From Sphingomonas sp. PsM26 (GTDB taxonomy: Bacteria > Pseudomonadota > Alphaproteobacteria > Sphingomonadales > Sphingomonadaceae): 64,000 nt of DNA. The stretch covers positions 186,001 to 250,000 of the forward strand of contig JARUXA010000003.1 in assembly GCA_030433805.1 (NCBI GenBank). Direction: 5' to 3'. The position numbers were made by a program, and so were the translations under genes. Under the pieces are notes generated by a model, which did not search any database, had not been told where the DNA came from, and saw only the letters and a list, made by a program, of their open reading frames with translations. Positions 24,417 through 32,425 of this stretch are shown here, in pieces. Every line of letters begins with the position of its first letter. The first letter of the stretch is position 1.

Positions 24417-24836
24417 TCAACGCCGCGCGTCGAGGCTCCAGGCACCGCCGCCCAGCGCGATGACATTGAGCAAGCCCCCGGCGATCGCCACGTTCTTGAA
24501 AAAGTGAATGAACTGGTTCTGGTCACCCAGCGCCGAGTGGAAAGCGAGCGCGGTCGCGATCGAAAAGACGGCGAGAATGGCCGCCACCAACCGCGTGCGG
24601 TAGCCGAGCACCAATGCGGCACCGCCGACCAGTTCAATTAGCAGCGCGATCGCAAGTGCAACCTGCGGAAGCGGAAGGCCTGCGGATTGAATGTACCCGA
24701 TCGTCGCGGCGGGTGCCGCGACCTTCGACAGACCACTCAGGATGAAGATACCAGCGATCCCGATACGGCCGATGAGGGACAGCGCCGCGGCAGAATTCGT
24801 CGTCGGATTGGAAGCGTTGAACGGAACAGTTGCCAT
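24417..24836 (-). CDS. DoxX-family membrane protein
   Basis: A 139-residue, four-helix inner-membrane protein: SLIGRIGIAGIFILSGLSKV, then YIQSAGLPLPQVALAIALLI, ELVGGAALVLGYRTR, and a final helix region after FHSALGDQNQFIHFFKNVAI. The FxxSGxxK and E-GG--L motifs are typical of DoxX proteins, which often accompany oxidative or thiol stress genes. ATG 24836 is chosen because the long upstream extension is not DoxX-like. A perfect inverted repeat lies about 70 bases upstream. Confidence 0.85.
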   Translation of the reverse strand: MATVPFNASNPTTNSAAALSLIGRIGIAGIFILSGLSKVAAPAATIGYIQSAGLPLPQVALAIALLIELVGGAALVLGYRTRLVAAILAVFSIATALAFHSALGDQNQFIHFFKNVAIAGGLLNVIALGGGAWSLDARR

Positions 24837-24901
24837 TGAAAGTCTCCAGTTGAAGGCGAACCCCTGTTCGCCGCTGACCGCACAGATGGCATCCTCGGAT
24901 C

Positions 24902-24919
24902 TGTTCCAACAGTGGAACA
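24902..24919. promoter_or_regulatory. inverted repeat upstream of the DoxX gene
   Basis: TGTTCCA-ACAG-TGGAACA, seven-base arms with a four-base centre, 66-83 bp upstream of the DoxX ATG. Likely an operator; the bound protein is unknown. Confidence 0.45.
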
Positions 24920-25195
24920 AAGTCCTGCCTTTCGTTCGATAAATTAGTAATGCCGTAGCGTTCCGCTCGCCGGAACCTTCGTCGAAGGTTTCGACGTCCT
25001 TCGACGAGCACGGCCCCGGGCGCATCCCCCAAAACCGCCGCCGTTCGCATCACGATCGTCCAAGACTCCGCCAGTCTGCTCGATCAAAACACCCCCGACC
25101 AGCAAGACCGGCCAACGCGGCGCTGGCGCTTGAGAAAGCGCCGAGCGGACGCCCTTGCCGTCACCGAATTTGCCTTCACAAAACGGGAGATCCGC

Positions 25196-25855
25196 ATGTC
25201 CATCACCGCCACCGCAACGCCCGGCAAGACGCTCATCGCGCCGAGCGATCACACGCTTATCCTTATCGATTTTCAGTCGCAAATGGCCTTCGCGACCAAA
25301 TCGATCGATACGACCCTGCTGCGCAACAATGCCGCGCTCATCTCGCATGCGGCGAAGATCTTCGACGTCTCGACCATCCTCACCACGGTCGCCGAGGCAT
25401 CGTTCTCCGGCCCGATGTTCTCCGAGATCACCGAGGTTTTTCCCGGCCAGAAGCTCTTCGACCGCACATCGATGAACACCTGGGAAGACGCCCCGGTGAT
25501 CGAGGAGGTCAACCGGATCGCAAAGCAGCGGATCGTCCTTGCCGGCCTGTGGACCGGCGTCTGCATCGTCGGTCCCGCCGCGTCGGCAATCGACCAGGGG
25601 TTCGAGGTCTACTTCATCTCCGACGCGTGCGGCGACGTGTCGGACGAGGCGCATGAGCGCGCCTGCCAGCGCATGATCCAGCTTGGCGCGATCCCGCTGA
25701 CGTCGGTCCAGTATCTGCTCGAGCTGCAGCGCGACTGGGGCCGCACCGACACGTACGATGCGGTCACCGGCGCGGCCAAGAAGCTCGCAGGTGCCTACGG
25801 TCTCGGCATCACCTACGCCAAGACCATGTTCGGCGCCTCGGAAGGCGGGCACTGA
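25196..25855 (+). CDS. YcaC-like isochorismatase-family hydrolase
   Basis: A 219-residue cysteine hydrolase: Asp25 in LILIDFQSQM and the active-site Cys in AGLWTGVCIVG are visible, with the YcaC-type run FDRTSMNTWED and a C-terminus longer than isochorismatase proper. Members hydrolyse amide or N-heterocycle-type substrates; the YcaC substrate is unknown. ATG 25196 follows GGGAG. It is the first gene of a compact operon: XapX, amidohydrolase, VOC protein, DoxX-like, alginate-export porin and DUF1275, with gaps of 0-10 bases or overlaps. Confidence 0.9.
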   Translation: MSITATATPGKTLIAPSDHTLILIDFQSQMAFATKSIDTTLLRNNAALISHAAKIFDVSTILTTVAEASFSGPMFSEITEVFPGQKLFDRTSMNTWEDAPVIEEVNRIAKQRIVLAGLWTGVCIVGPAASAIDQGFEVYFISDACGDVSDEAHERACQRMIQLGAIPLTSVQYLLELQRDWGRTDTYDAVTGAAKKLAGAYGLGITYAKTMFGASEGGH

Positions 25856-25859
25856 GGTC

Positions 25860-26114
25860 GTGCGGCCGTACCTTATCTCGCTCGCGGCGGGTGTGCTTGT
25901 CGGCGTGATCTACGCCTTGATCAAGGTACGGTCGCCGGCCCCGCCGACAATCGCATTGGTCGGGCTGGCGGGCATCCTCATCGGTGAACAGGCTGTCCCG
26001 CTCGTGAAGAGCCTGTGGTCGAGCAAGGAAAAGGCGGCGGAGATCCATGCCGCCTGCAACAACCATGTCTTCGGCAAGCTTCCCGCCAATACCGACACGG
26101 ACGCGGCCGCGTGA
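25860..26114 (+). CDS. XapX-domain membrane protein
   Basis: An 84-residue protein from GTG 25860, four bases after the upstream stop. The XapX signature (VRPYLISLAAGVLVGVIYAL, VRSPAPPTIALVGLAGILIG) covers two helices. A tail ending in NTDTDAAA follows. The function is unknown, but it commonly sits beside YcaC-like hydrolases. The stop overlaps the amidohydrolase start (GTGA), so the two are translationally coupled. Confidence 0.85.
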   Translation: MRPYLISLAAGVLVGVIYALIKVRSPAPPTIALVGLAGILIGEQAVPLVKSLWSSKEKAAEIHAACNNHVFGKLPANTDTDAAA

Positions 26115-28048
26115 CGCTTAGCAGGCGTGACACTCTTCTCGGCGGCGCGGCGGTTACGCTCGCGCCGCTGCTCTCTGGAAATGCGAAAGCAGCCATGACC
26201 AGCACCGACCTGATCCTCGTCAACGCCAAGGTGACCACCCTCGACCGCGCTAACCCCGAGGCCGAGGCTGTCGCGATCCGCGACGGCAGGTTCCTCGCGG
26301 TCGGCAGCGAGAAGGACGTCCGCGCGGCTGCCGCGCCGAACGCGATCGTGATCGACGCTGCACGCCGGCGGCTGATCCCCGGCCTGATCGACAGCCACAT
26401 GCACATCATCCGCGGCGGCCTGAACTACAATATGGAGCTGCGCTGGGACGGCGTGCCGAGCCTTTCCCAGGCGATGGCGATGCTGAAGACGCAGGTCGAC
26501 AATACACCCGCGCCGCAATGGGTGCGCATCGTCGGGGGGTTCACCGAGCATCAGTTCGCCGAGAAGCGCCTGCCGACCATCGCCGAGCTGAACGCGGTCG
26601 CGCCCGACACACCCGTCTTCATCCTCCATCTCTACGATCGCGCCTTGCTCAACGCCGCCGCGCTGCGTGTGGTGGGCTATGGCAAGGACACGCCCAACCC
26701 GCCAGGCGGCGAAATCGTCCGCGATGCGGCGGGCAACCCGACCGGGCTGCTCCTCGCGCAGCCCAATGCGACGATCCTCTATTCGACGCTCGCCAAGGGG
26801 CCCAAACTTCCGCCCGAATATCAGCTCAACTCCACGCGCCACTTCATGCGCGAGATGAACGGGCTCGGCGTCACCGGCGTGATCGATGCCGGCGGCGGCT
26901 TCCAGAATTATCCCGATGATTACGCGATCGTCGAGAAGCTGCATGCGGATGGACAGCTGACGCTGCGCATAAGCTACAATCTGTTCACGCAAAAGCCGAA
27001 AGAGGAATTGGCCGACTTCGCGGGTTGGGTAAAACAGGTGTCGCCGGGGCACGGCGACGACAGCTACCGCCACAACGGCGCGGGCGAGATGCTGGTCTAT
27101 TCCGCCGCCGACTTCGAGGATTTCCGGGTCGAGCGCCCGGACATGCCGGCCAGCATGGAAGGCGACCTCGAACCCGTCATTCGGCTGCTCGCCGAGCACA
27201 GATGGCCGTGGCGGTTGCACGCCACCTACGACCAGACGATCGACCGCGCGCTGGACGTCTACGAGAAGGTCCACCGCGATCTCCCGCTGACGGGCATCAA
27301 CTGGTTCTTCGATCATGCCGAGACGATCAGCGATCGCAACATCGACCGGATCGCCGCGCTCGGCGGCGGCATCGCGGTGCAGCATCGCATGGCGTATCAG
27401 GGCGAGTATTTCGTCGAGCGCTACGGTGCGCGCGCAGCCGAGCGCACGCCGCCAATCGCCAAGATGATCGCGGCGGGTATCCCCGTCGGCGCGGGCACCG
27501 ACGCGACCCGCGTTGCGTCCTACAACCCCTGGGTCTCGCTGAACTGGCTCGTCACGGGCAAGACCGTGGGCGGTCTCAGTCTGTATCCGGGCGCGAACCG
27601 CGTCAGTCGCGAGAAGGCGCTACGGATGTGGACGCACGAGAATACGTGGTTCTCGAACGAGGTCGGCAAAAAGGGTCAGATCAAGGTTGGCCAGCTCGCC
27701 GATCTGGCGCTTCTATCCGATGACTATTTCAGCGTGCCCGAAAGCGACATTCCGCATTTGCGATCCGTCCTGACGGTGCTGGGGGGCAAAGTGGTTTATG
27801 GCGAAGGCAATTTCAGCCCGCTCGCGCCTGAAATCCCGAAACCGATGCCCGACTGGTCTCCGGTCGCCACGTTCGGCGGATACCACCGCACCCCGGAAGC
27901 GGCTGCAAAACTCGCGAGCGCCTGCGGATGCGCCAGTGCATGCCAGGTTCACGGTCACGACCACGCAGCCGCACTTGGCCGCTCGGTTCCGACGCGCGAC
28001 GTCCAGACCTTCTGGGGCGCGATGGGCTGCGGCTGCTGGGCAGTTTGA
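26111..28048 (+). CDS. Tat-exported YtcJ-like amidohydrolase with Cys/His-rich tail
   Basis: About 645 residues from GTG 26111. A twin-arginine signal (SRRDTLLGGAAVTLAPLL) precedes an amidohydrolase-3 domain: IDSHMHIIRGG (first metal site), RLHATYDQTIDRAL, FFDHAETIS, VGAGTDATRVASYNPW. This class hydrolyses amide, formamide or lactam bonds with one or two metals. The last 45 residues are unusual, with ACGCASACQVHGHDHAA and finally MGCGCWAV (five Cys, three His). This is a likely extra metal site or a lipid/protein attachment region not found in ordinary YtcJ proteins. Confidence 0.88.
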   Translation: MTLSRRDTLLGGAAVTLAPLLSGNAKAAMTSTDLILVNAKVTTLDRANPEAEAVAIRDGRFLAVGSEKDVRAAAAPNAIVIDAARRRLIPGLIDSHMHIIRGGLNYNMELRWDGVPSLSQAMAMLKTQVDNTPAPQWVRIVGGFTEHQFAEKRLPTIAELNAVAPDTPVFILHLYDRALLNAAALRVVGYGKDTPNPPGGEIVRDAAGNPTGLLLAQPNATILYSTLAKGPKLPPEYQLNSTRHFMREMNGLGVTGVIDAGGGFQNYPDDYAIVEKLHADGQLTLRISYNLFTQKPKEELADFAGWVKQVSPGHGDDSYRHNGAGEMLVYSAADFEDFRVERPDMPASMEGDLEPVIRLLAEHRWPWRLHATYDQTIDRALDVYEKVHRDLPLTGINWFFDHAETISDRNIDRIAALGGGIAVQHRMAYQGEYFVERYGARAAERTPPIAKMIAAGIPVGAGTDATRVASYNPWVSLNWLVTGKTVGGLSLYPGANRVSREKALRMWTHENTWFSNEVGKKGQIKVGQLADLALLSDDYFSVPESDIPHLRSVLTVLGGKVVYGEGNFSPLAPEIPKPMPDWSPVATFGGYHRTPEAAAKLASACGCASACQVHGHDHAAALGRSVPTRDVQTFWGAMGCGCWAV

Positions 28049-28053
28049 GAGAA

Positions 28054-28965
28054 ATGGAAATGCAGATGTTGAAACGCTCGGCCCTACTCCTCGCCACGGC
28101 GCTGCTCGGTGCAGCGTCCTCCGTACCGGCAGCCGCGCGCGAGCCGACCGTATCGGCGGATTACGCGGTCGGCGCGCAATATGACACGACCCATGTCTAT
28201 GTCGCCGTCGACGACTTCGATCGCTTCGTCGCCAGCCTCGTCGCGACCTTTGGCGGCACCACGTCGAAACAGGGCGTCTTCCAGGTCACGCCAACGCCGA
28301 GCCAGACGATGTCCCAGCTCGTGCTGACCCCGGTCGGCACGCTCTCGGTGTTCGGGTTCAAGACGCCGATCCCCTACCCCTTCGGCGGCGAACGGACCGG
28401 ATATCTGGTCACCGACATGGATGCGGCAACGAACGCTGCCGTCAAGCACGGCGCAGCCCGGCTGGTGACGACCTTCCCGGACCCGATCGGCCGCGATGTC
28501 GTCGTCCAATGGCCGGGCGGCGTGAACATGCAGCTGTATTGGCACACCGCCAAGCCCAACTATCCGGCGCTCGCCCACGTCCCCGAGAACCGGGTCTACC
28601 TCACGCCCGATGTCGCTGATACGTTCGTGAAGCACTGGACCGCCTTCGCGCACGGCAAAGTCACGCGTGACGTGCCGAATGCAGCCGGCGCCGAGATCGG
28701 TCAGCCGGGCAAGTCCTATCGGCGGATCGAACTGACGTCCGGCTATGGCAAGATGCTGGTGATCGTCTCGGACGGTCAGCTGCCGTGGCCCTACGGCCGC
28801 GACATGACCGGCTACGAAGTCGACGATCTCGGCGCGACCCTGTCCAAGGCGCAGGCCGCCGGCGTCGGAACGCTCGTTCCCGCCCATAGCGAGGGGGGGC
28901 GCTCCTCCGCGCTCGTGCGCTTCCCCGGCGGCTACGTTGCCGAAATCCATAGTCGTGCCGGCTGA
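28054..28965 (+). CDS. secreted VOC (glyoxalase-fold) protein
   Basis: About 303 residues. The signal peptide MLKRSALLLATALLGAASSV ends near PAAA (Met at 28066 is an alternative start). Two VOC modules follow: TTHVYVAVDDFDRFVASLVA to VVQWPGGVNMQLYWH, and RVYLTPDVADTFVKHWTAF to VRFPGGYVAEIHSR. VOC proteins include glyoxalases, dioxygenases and antibiotic-binding proteins; export is uncommon for them. It is five bases after the amidohydrolase stop and one base before the next start, inside the YcaC operon. Confidence 0.82.
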   Translation: MEMQMLKRSALLLATALLGAASSVPAAAREPTVSADYAVGAQYDTTHVYVAVDDFDRFVASLVATFGGTTSKQGVFQVTPTPSQTMSQLVLTPVGTLSVFGFKTPIPYPFGGERTGYLVTDMDAATNAAVKHGAARLVTTFPDPIGRDVVVQWPGGVNMQLYWHTAKPNYPALAHVPENRVYLTPDVADTFVKHWTAFAHGKVTRDVPNAAGAEIGQPGKSYRRIELTSGYGKMLVIVSDGQLPWPYGRDMTGYEVDDLGATLSKAQAAGVGTLVPAHSEGGRSSALVRFPGGYVAEIHSRAG

Positions 28966-28966
28966 C

Positions 28967-29407
28967 ATGCTGCACCCGCTCGATCCCGCAAAGGAGCCGC
29001 GCTTCGTCGATACCATACTCGAGTGGCGGGCGACCTGGTTCCTGGCGCGCCTGGCGCTCGTCGGGGCCTATCTGCTTGGCGGCATCGTCAAGGCCAGCGA
29101 CTGGCAAGCCGCAGTCGCGGAGCAAGCGCATTTCGGGATGCATCCGGCACCGCTTTGGGCCGCGATCACGATCGCGGTCGAACTGATCGGTCCGATCCTG
29201 ATCCTTTGGGGCCGTCTGGTCTGGCTCGGCGCTGGAATGCTGGGGGTCTTCACACTGCTGGCAGCGTACACGGCCAACGCGTTCTGGACGATGCCGGCCG
29301 GGCAGGATCGCTTCATGGCGACCAACGCGTTCTTCGAGCATATCGGGCTAATCGGCGGGTTCGTGCTTGCGGCGCTGGTCGCCGAGCGCGAGCGACGGCG
29401 TGCGTAA
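28967..29407 (+). CDS. DoxX-like membrane protein
   Basis: A 146-residue, four-helix protein. It shares the DoxX layout (WRATWFLARLALVGAYLLGG, then IVKASDW, then VELIGPILILWGR) and a final helix after FFEHIGLIGG. ATG 28967 follows the VOC stop by one base. It may work with the VOC protein or the hydrolases at the membrane; family members are otherwise of unknown role. Its last eight bases overlap the next gene. Confidence 0.75.
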   Translation: MLHPLDPAKEPRFVDTILEWRATWFLARLALVGAYLLGGIVKASDWQAAVAEQAHFGMHPAPLWAAITIAVELIGPILILWGRLVWLGAGMLGVFTLLAAYTANAFWTMPAGQDRFMATNAFFEHIGLIGGFVLAALVAERERRRA

Positions 29408-30779
29408 GCTCGCGCTTGTCGGCCTTGTCGTTGCCTCCCCGGCGTTCGCGCAGGACCGTGAGCCCTGGCAACCGCCGACGCTGACCACGACCCGCTATGA
29501 CGAGGATTGGTCGACGATGGCCGATCCGGCAGACCGGCCCGGGCGCTGGAGCGACGATCTCAAATACATCCCGATCACCGACGACGCCTATGCCACTGTC
29601 GCGGCGGAAATCCGCATCCGCAACGAGAGCTATCGCAACAATCTGTGGGGCGGAGCGGCGGCCCCCGATGACGGCTATCAATGGGTGCGCTTCGTGCCCA
29701 GCGTTGACCTTCATGCGGGACGCGTGCGGGCATTCGTCCAGCCGATTGCGGCCTATGCCATCGGCGTCGCGCCGTCCGCGAGTCCGATCGACCAGACGCG
29801 CGTCGATATGCTCCAAGCCTTTGCCGACCTTCGGCTTGGGGATGCCGGCACCGGATCGCCCGATGGCTTTGGCGTCACGCTGCGGGCCGGCCGCCAGATG
29901 ATCAGCCTCGGGACCGAGCGACTGGTGGGAACGCGCTACGGCCCGAACGTTCCCCTCGCCTTCGACGGTGTCCGCGCCCTCGCGTCGCTCAACGGCGCAA
30001 CCCTCAGTCTGTTCGCTGTACGCCCCGTCCAGCCGGGGCCATCGAGCTTTGACGATCGCCGTTCCCGCACCAAGACGCTGTGGGGTGCCTATCTCACGCG
30101 CCACGGTCTGGACCTTTACTATCTCGGCTATCACAACACGCAGGCGCGGTTCGGCGGTGTCGCTGGCGACGAAATGCGGCACAGCGTCGGTGCCCGCTGG
30201 TTCGGCAGTCGTGAGGGATGGCACTGGAATTCCGAGGGCATCTATCAATTTGGCCGTTTCACGAACCAGACCATCTCCGCCTGGAGCGTCGGGACCGAAT
30301 TGGGGCACGCCTTTCAGGATCTCCCGGGGGCGCCTGACACGACGCTGCGCTTCAATGTCGTCAGCGGGGACCGGCACCGCGGCGACACGCAGCTGAACAC
30401 GTTCAACGCCCTGTTCCCCAAGGGCAAGTATTTCGGCGAGCTGTCACCGGTCGGGCCATCCAATATCGTCTCGCTGAACCCGCGGGTTGCCGTCTCGGTG
30501 ACGAAGACCGTGTCGGCGAGTTTGGCGGGAATGGCCTATTGGCGGTTCTCCCGAGCCGATGGGATCTACGATATTCCGGGCAATCTCATCCGCGCGCCCG
30601 GCACTGCGACGTCGCGCTTCATCGGCCGGGAAGTCGAAGCGACGCTCGCGTGGCAGGCGACGCCCGATCTCGAACTCTCGACCTCTGTCTCGCTGTTCGG
30701 TCCAGGCGGCTTCATCCGCCAGACGGGACCGGCGCGCACCATTGCTATGCTGGGCCTCGAGGCCAATTTCCGATTTTGA
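29400..30779 (+). CDS. alginate-export-type outer-membrane beta-barrel protein
   Basis: A 459-residue outer-membrane protein from GTG 29400, with a short signal ending SPAFAQD. The alternating strand pattern of the Alginate_exp family is seen: RWSDDLKYIPI, YATVAAEIRIRNESYRNN, GRQMISLGTERLVGTRYGPN, RRSRTKTLWGAYLTR. It ends in LGLEANFRF with terminal Phe. It probably forms a porin for uptake or release of the operon's substrates or products rather than for alginate, since no alginate genes are nearby. Confidence 0.85.
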   Translation: MRKLALVGLVVASPAFAQDREPWQPPTLTTTRYDEDWSTMADPADRPGRWSDDLKYIPITDDAYATVAAEIRIRNESYRNNLWGGAAAPDDGYQWVRFVPSVDLHAGRVRAFVQPIAAYAIGVAPSASPIDQTRVDMLQAFADLRLGDAGTGSPDGFGVTLRAGRQMISLGTERLVGTRYGPNVPLAFDGVRALASLNGATLSLFAVRPVQPGPSSFDDRRSRTKTLWGAYLTRHGLDLYYLGYHNTQARFGGVAGDEMRHSVGARWFGSREGWHWNSEGIYQFGRFTNQTISAWSVGTELGHAFQDLPGAPDTTLRFNVVSGDRHRGDTQLNTFNALFPKGKYFGELSPVGPSNIVSLNPRVAVSVTKTVSASLAGMAYWRFSRADGIYDIPGNLIRAPGTATSRFIGREVEATLAWQATPDLELSTSVSLFGPGGFIRQTGPARTIAMLGLEANFRF

Positions 30780-30789
30780 AGGAACGAAC

Positions 30790-31500
30790 ATGGCTCCTCC
30801 GTCTCCCACGCCGCCTGCATCTCCGTCTCCGCTGCCGGCTTTGCTGTTGCTGCTGTCCGCCATCACCGGGCTGGTCGACGCGGCCAGCGTCCTGGGCTTG
30901 GGCAAGGTCTTTACCGCCAACATGACCGGCAATGTCGTGTTCCTCGGTTTCGCCGCCGCGGGTACGCCCGGGTTTAACTGGTCGCTCTATGTCGTCGCCA
31001 TCCTGGCTTTCATGGCGGGAGCGCTTGTCGCGGGGCGGCTGGCGCATGGCCATGTCGCTCGCCCCGTGCGCGGCTGGCTGATGCGTGCCGCTCTTCTCGA
31101 AACCCTGCTCCTTTGGGTCGCGGCGGCGATCGCTTTCGGGGTGGGGATCGCCGATCTGAGCATCGAACGAACCTATGCCATCATCGTCTTGACCGGCATC
31201 GCGATGGGATTTCGCAACGCGACGATCCGGCAGCTCAAGGTTCCCGACCTCACTACGACCGTGTTGACGCTGACGATCACGGGCCTCGCCGCGGATTCAA
31301 CCCCCGCGGGGGGGAGCAATCCCAACTGGACCCGGCGAATTGCCGCGGTGGTGTCGATCTTCGCGGGTGCCGCGATCGGCGCATGGCTGGTACGCGCCTC
31401 CGGCCTGGCGGCCGCCCTGGCCGCAGCCGGCCTGTTGGGGCTGGTCGGCACCTTCGCCTGGAGCTGCCATCCGACGGCGGCCACCCCGATTTCGCGCTAG
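30790..31500 (+). CDS. DUF1275 / YoaK-family membrane protein
   Basis: A 236-residue membrane protein with six to seven helices and the family signature: ITGLVDAASVLGLGKVFTAN, then MTGNVVFLG, and MGFRNATIRQLKVPDLTTTV. A Pro/Ser-rich cytoplasmic start (MAPPSPTPPASPSP) is unusual but short. The function is unknown. It closes the YcaC operon, ten bases after the porin stop. The palindromic island box begins at its stop codon. Confidence 0.87.
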   Translation: MAPPSPTPPASPSPLPALLLLLSAITGLVDAASVLGLGKVFTANMTGNVVFLGFAAAGTPGFNWSLYVVAILAFMAGALVAGRLAHGHVARPVRGWLMRAALLETLLLWVAAAIAFGVGIADLSIERTYAIIVLTGIAMGFRNATIRQLKVPDLTTTVLTLTITGLAADSTPAGGSNPNWTRRIAAVVSIFAGAAIGAWLVRASGLAAALAAAGLLGLVGTFAWSCHPTAATPISR

Positions 31501-31501
31501 C

Positions 31502-31519
31502 ACCACCCTTTCGGGTGGA
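31502..31519. promoter_or_regulatory. shared island box, copy at the Ser-lacking hydrolase/kinase operon
   Basis: ACCACCC-TTTC-GGGTGGA, almost identical to the copy at 9165-9182. A second, weaker core (CCC-CATC-GGG, 31529-31538) follows 10 bases later. The box centre is 86 bp upstream of the ATG at 31597. Confidence 0.6.
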
Positions 31520-31596
31520 CCTCGACGACCCCATCGGGGCGCGCGCCAGGGGCGCTCAACCGCTAGGGTGCGGCTGCGGGCGGGTGGAGATTTGGA

Positions 31597-32418
31597 ATGC
31601 CGATGTTGCAGGTGCGGGACGGTACCCGTCTGTATTTTAAGGATTGGGGAAGCGGGACACCGATCGTGTTCGCACATGGCTGGCCGCTCAACAGCGACAT
31701 GTGGGAAAATCAGATGATGTTCCTCGCGTCGGAGGGGTATCGCGTGATCGCCCATGATCGTCGCGGCTTCGGCCGCTCCGACCAGCCGTGGGATGGATAT
31801 GATCACGACACCTTCGCCGACGACCTCTCGGAGCTGATGGTCCATCTCGATCTCAGCGATGTGACCTTGGTCGGATACGCGATGGGTGGCGGCGAAGTGA
31901 CCCGATATGTCGGCCGCCACGGTTCCGAGCGGGTGTCGCGCGTTATCCTGATCGGCTCGACCACACCGAAGCTGGGTCAAAGCGAAGACTATCCGCATGG
32001 CGTTCCCGAGCTGGTCTTCGATAATGTCCGAAGCGGTCTTCTTGCCGATCGTTCGGAGTTTCTGCGCGGATTTGCCCGGTTGTTTTTCGCGACCGGAGAA
32101 GACGAGAACGATGTGTCGGAAGGCAGTCTCGCGCACATCCACCAGATGGGACTGCAAGGCTCGCTCAAGGCCGGACACGATGCGGTGACCGCGTGCGCCA
32201 CGACCGACTATCGCGACGACATCGAACGCTTCGACGTTCCCGTTCTGGTCATTCATGGAGAGAAGGACGCGTTCGTTCCCTTCACGGCGACCGCGCGACA
32301 AGCCGCAGAACTATTCCCCGACGCGATCCTGAAAGTCTACGAAGGCGCTCCGCACGGTATCCTCTTCACGCACAAGGACAGGCTCAACCAGGATATTCTG
32401 GAGTTCATGACCGCCTGA
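31597..32418 (+). CDS. alpha/beta-hydrolase homologue lacking the nucleophile serine
   Basis: A 273-residue protein closely similar to 13741-14562 (HDRRGFGRSDQPWDGYDHD). Asp (HGEKDAFVPF) and His (GAPHGILFTHKDRL) of the triad remain, but the nucleophile elbow reads VGYAMGGGE. Codon 95 (31879-31881) is GCG, Ala, where the paralogue has Ser. It should fold and bind ligands but not hydrolyse through the normal serine route. It is seven bases upstream of a soluble histidine kinase gene, under an island box, so a ligand-sensing role for the kinase is a reasonable inference. Compare the hydrolase RsbQ, which works with the PAS protein RsbP in Bacillus. Confidence 0.85.
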   Translation: MPMLQVRDGTRLYFKDWGSGTPIVFAHGWPLNSDMWENQMMFLASEGYRVIAHDRRGFGRSDQPWDGYDHDTFADDLSELMVHLDLSDVTLVGYAMGGGEVTRYVGRHGSERVSRVILIGSTTPKLGQSEDYPHGVPELVFDNVRSGLLADRSEFLRGFARLFFATGEDENDVSEGSLAHIHQMGLQGSLKAGHDAVTACATTDYRDDIERFDVPVLVIHGEKDAFVPFTATARQAAELFPDAILKVYEGAPHGILFTHKDRLNQDILEFMTA

Positions 32419-32425
32419 GACGACA

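Noticed and set aside
25910-27385. 491-codon open frame antisense to XapX and the amidohydrolase
   Set aside because: Composition typical of a shadow frame, and the sense genes are certain.
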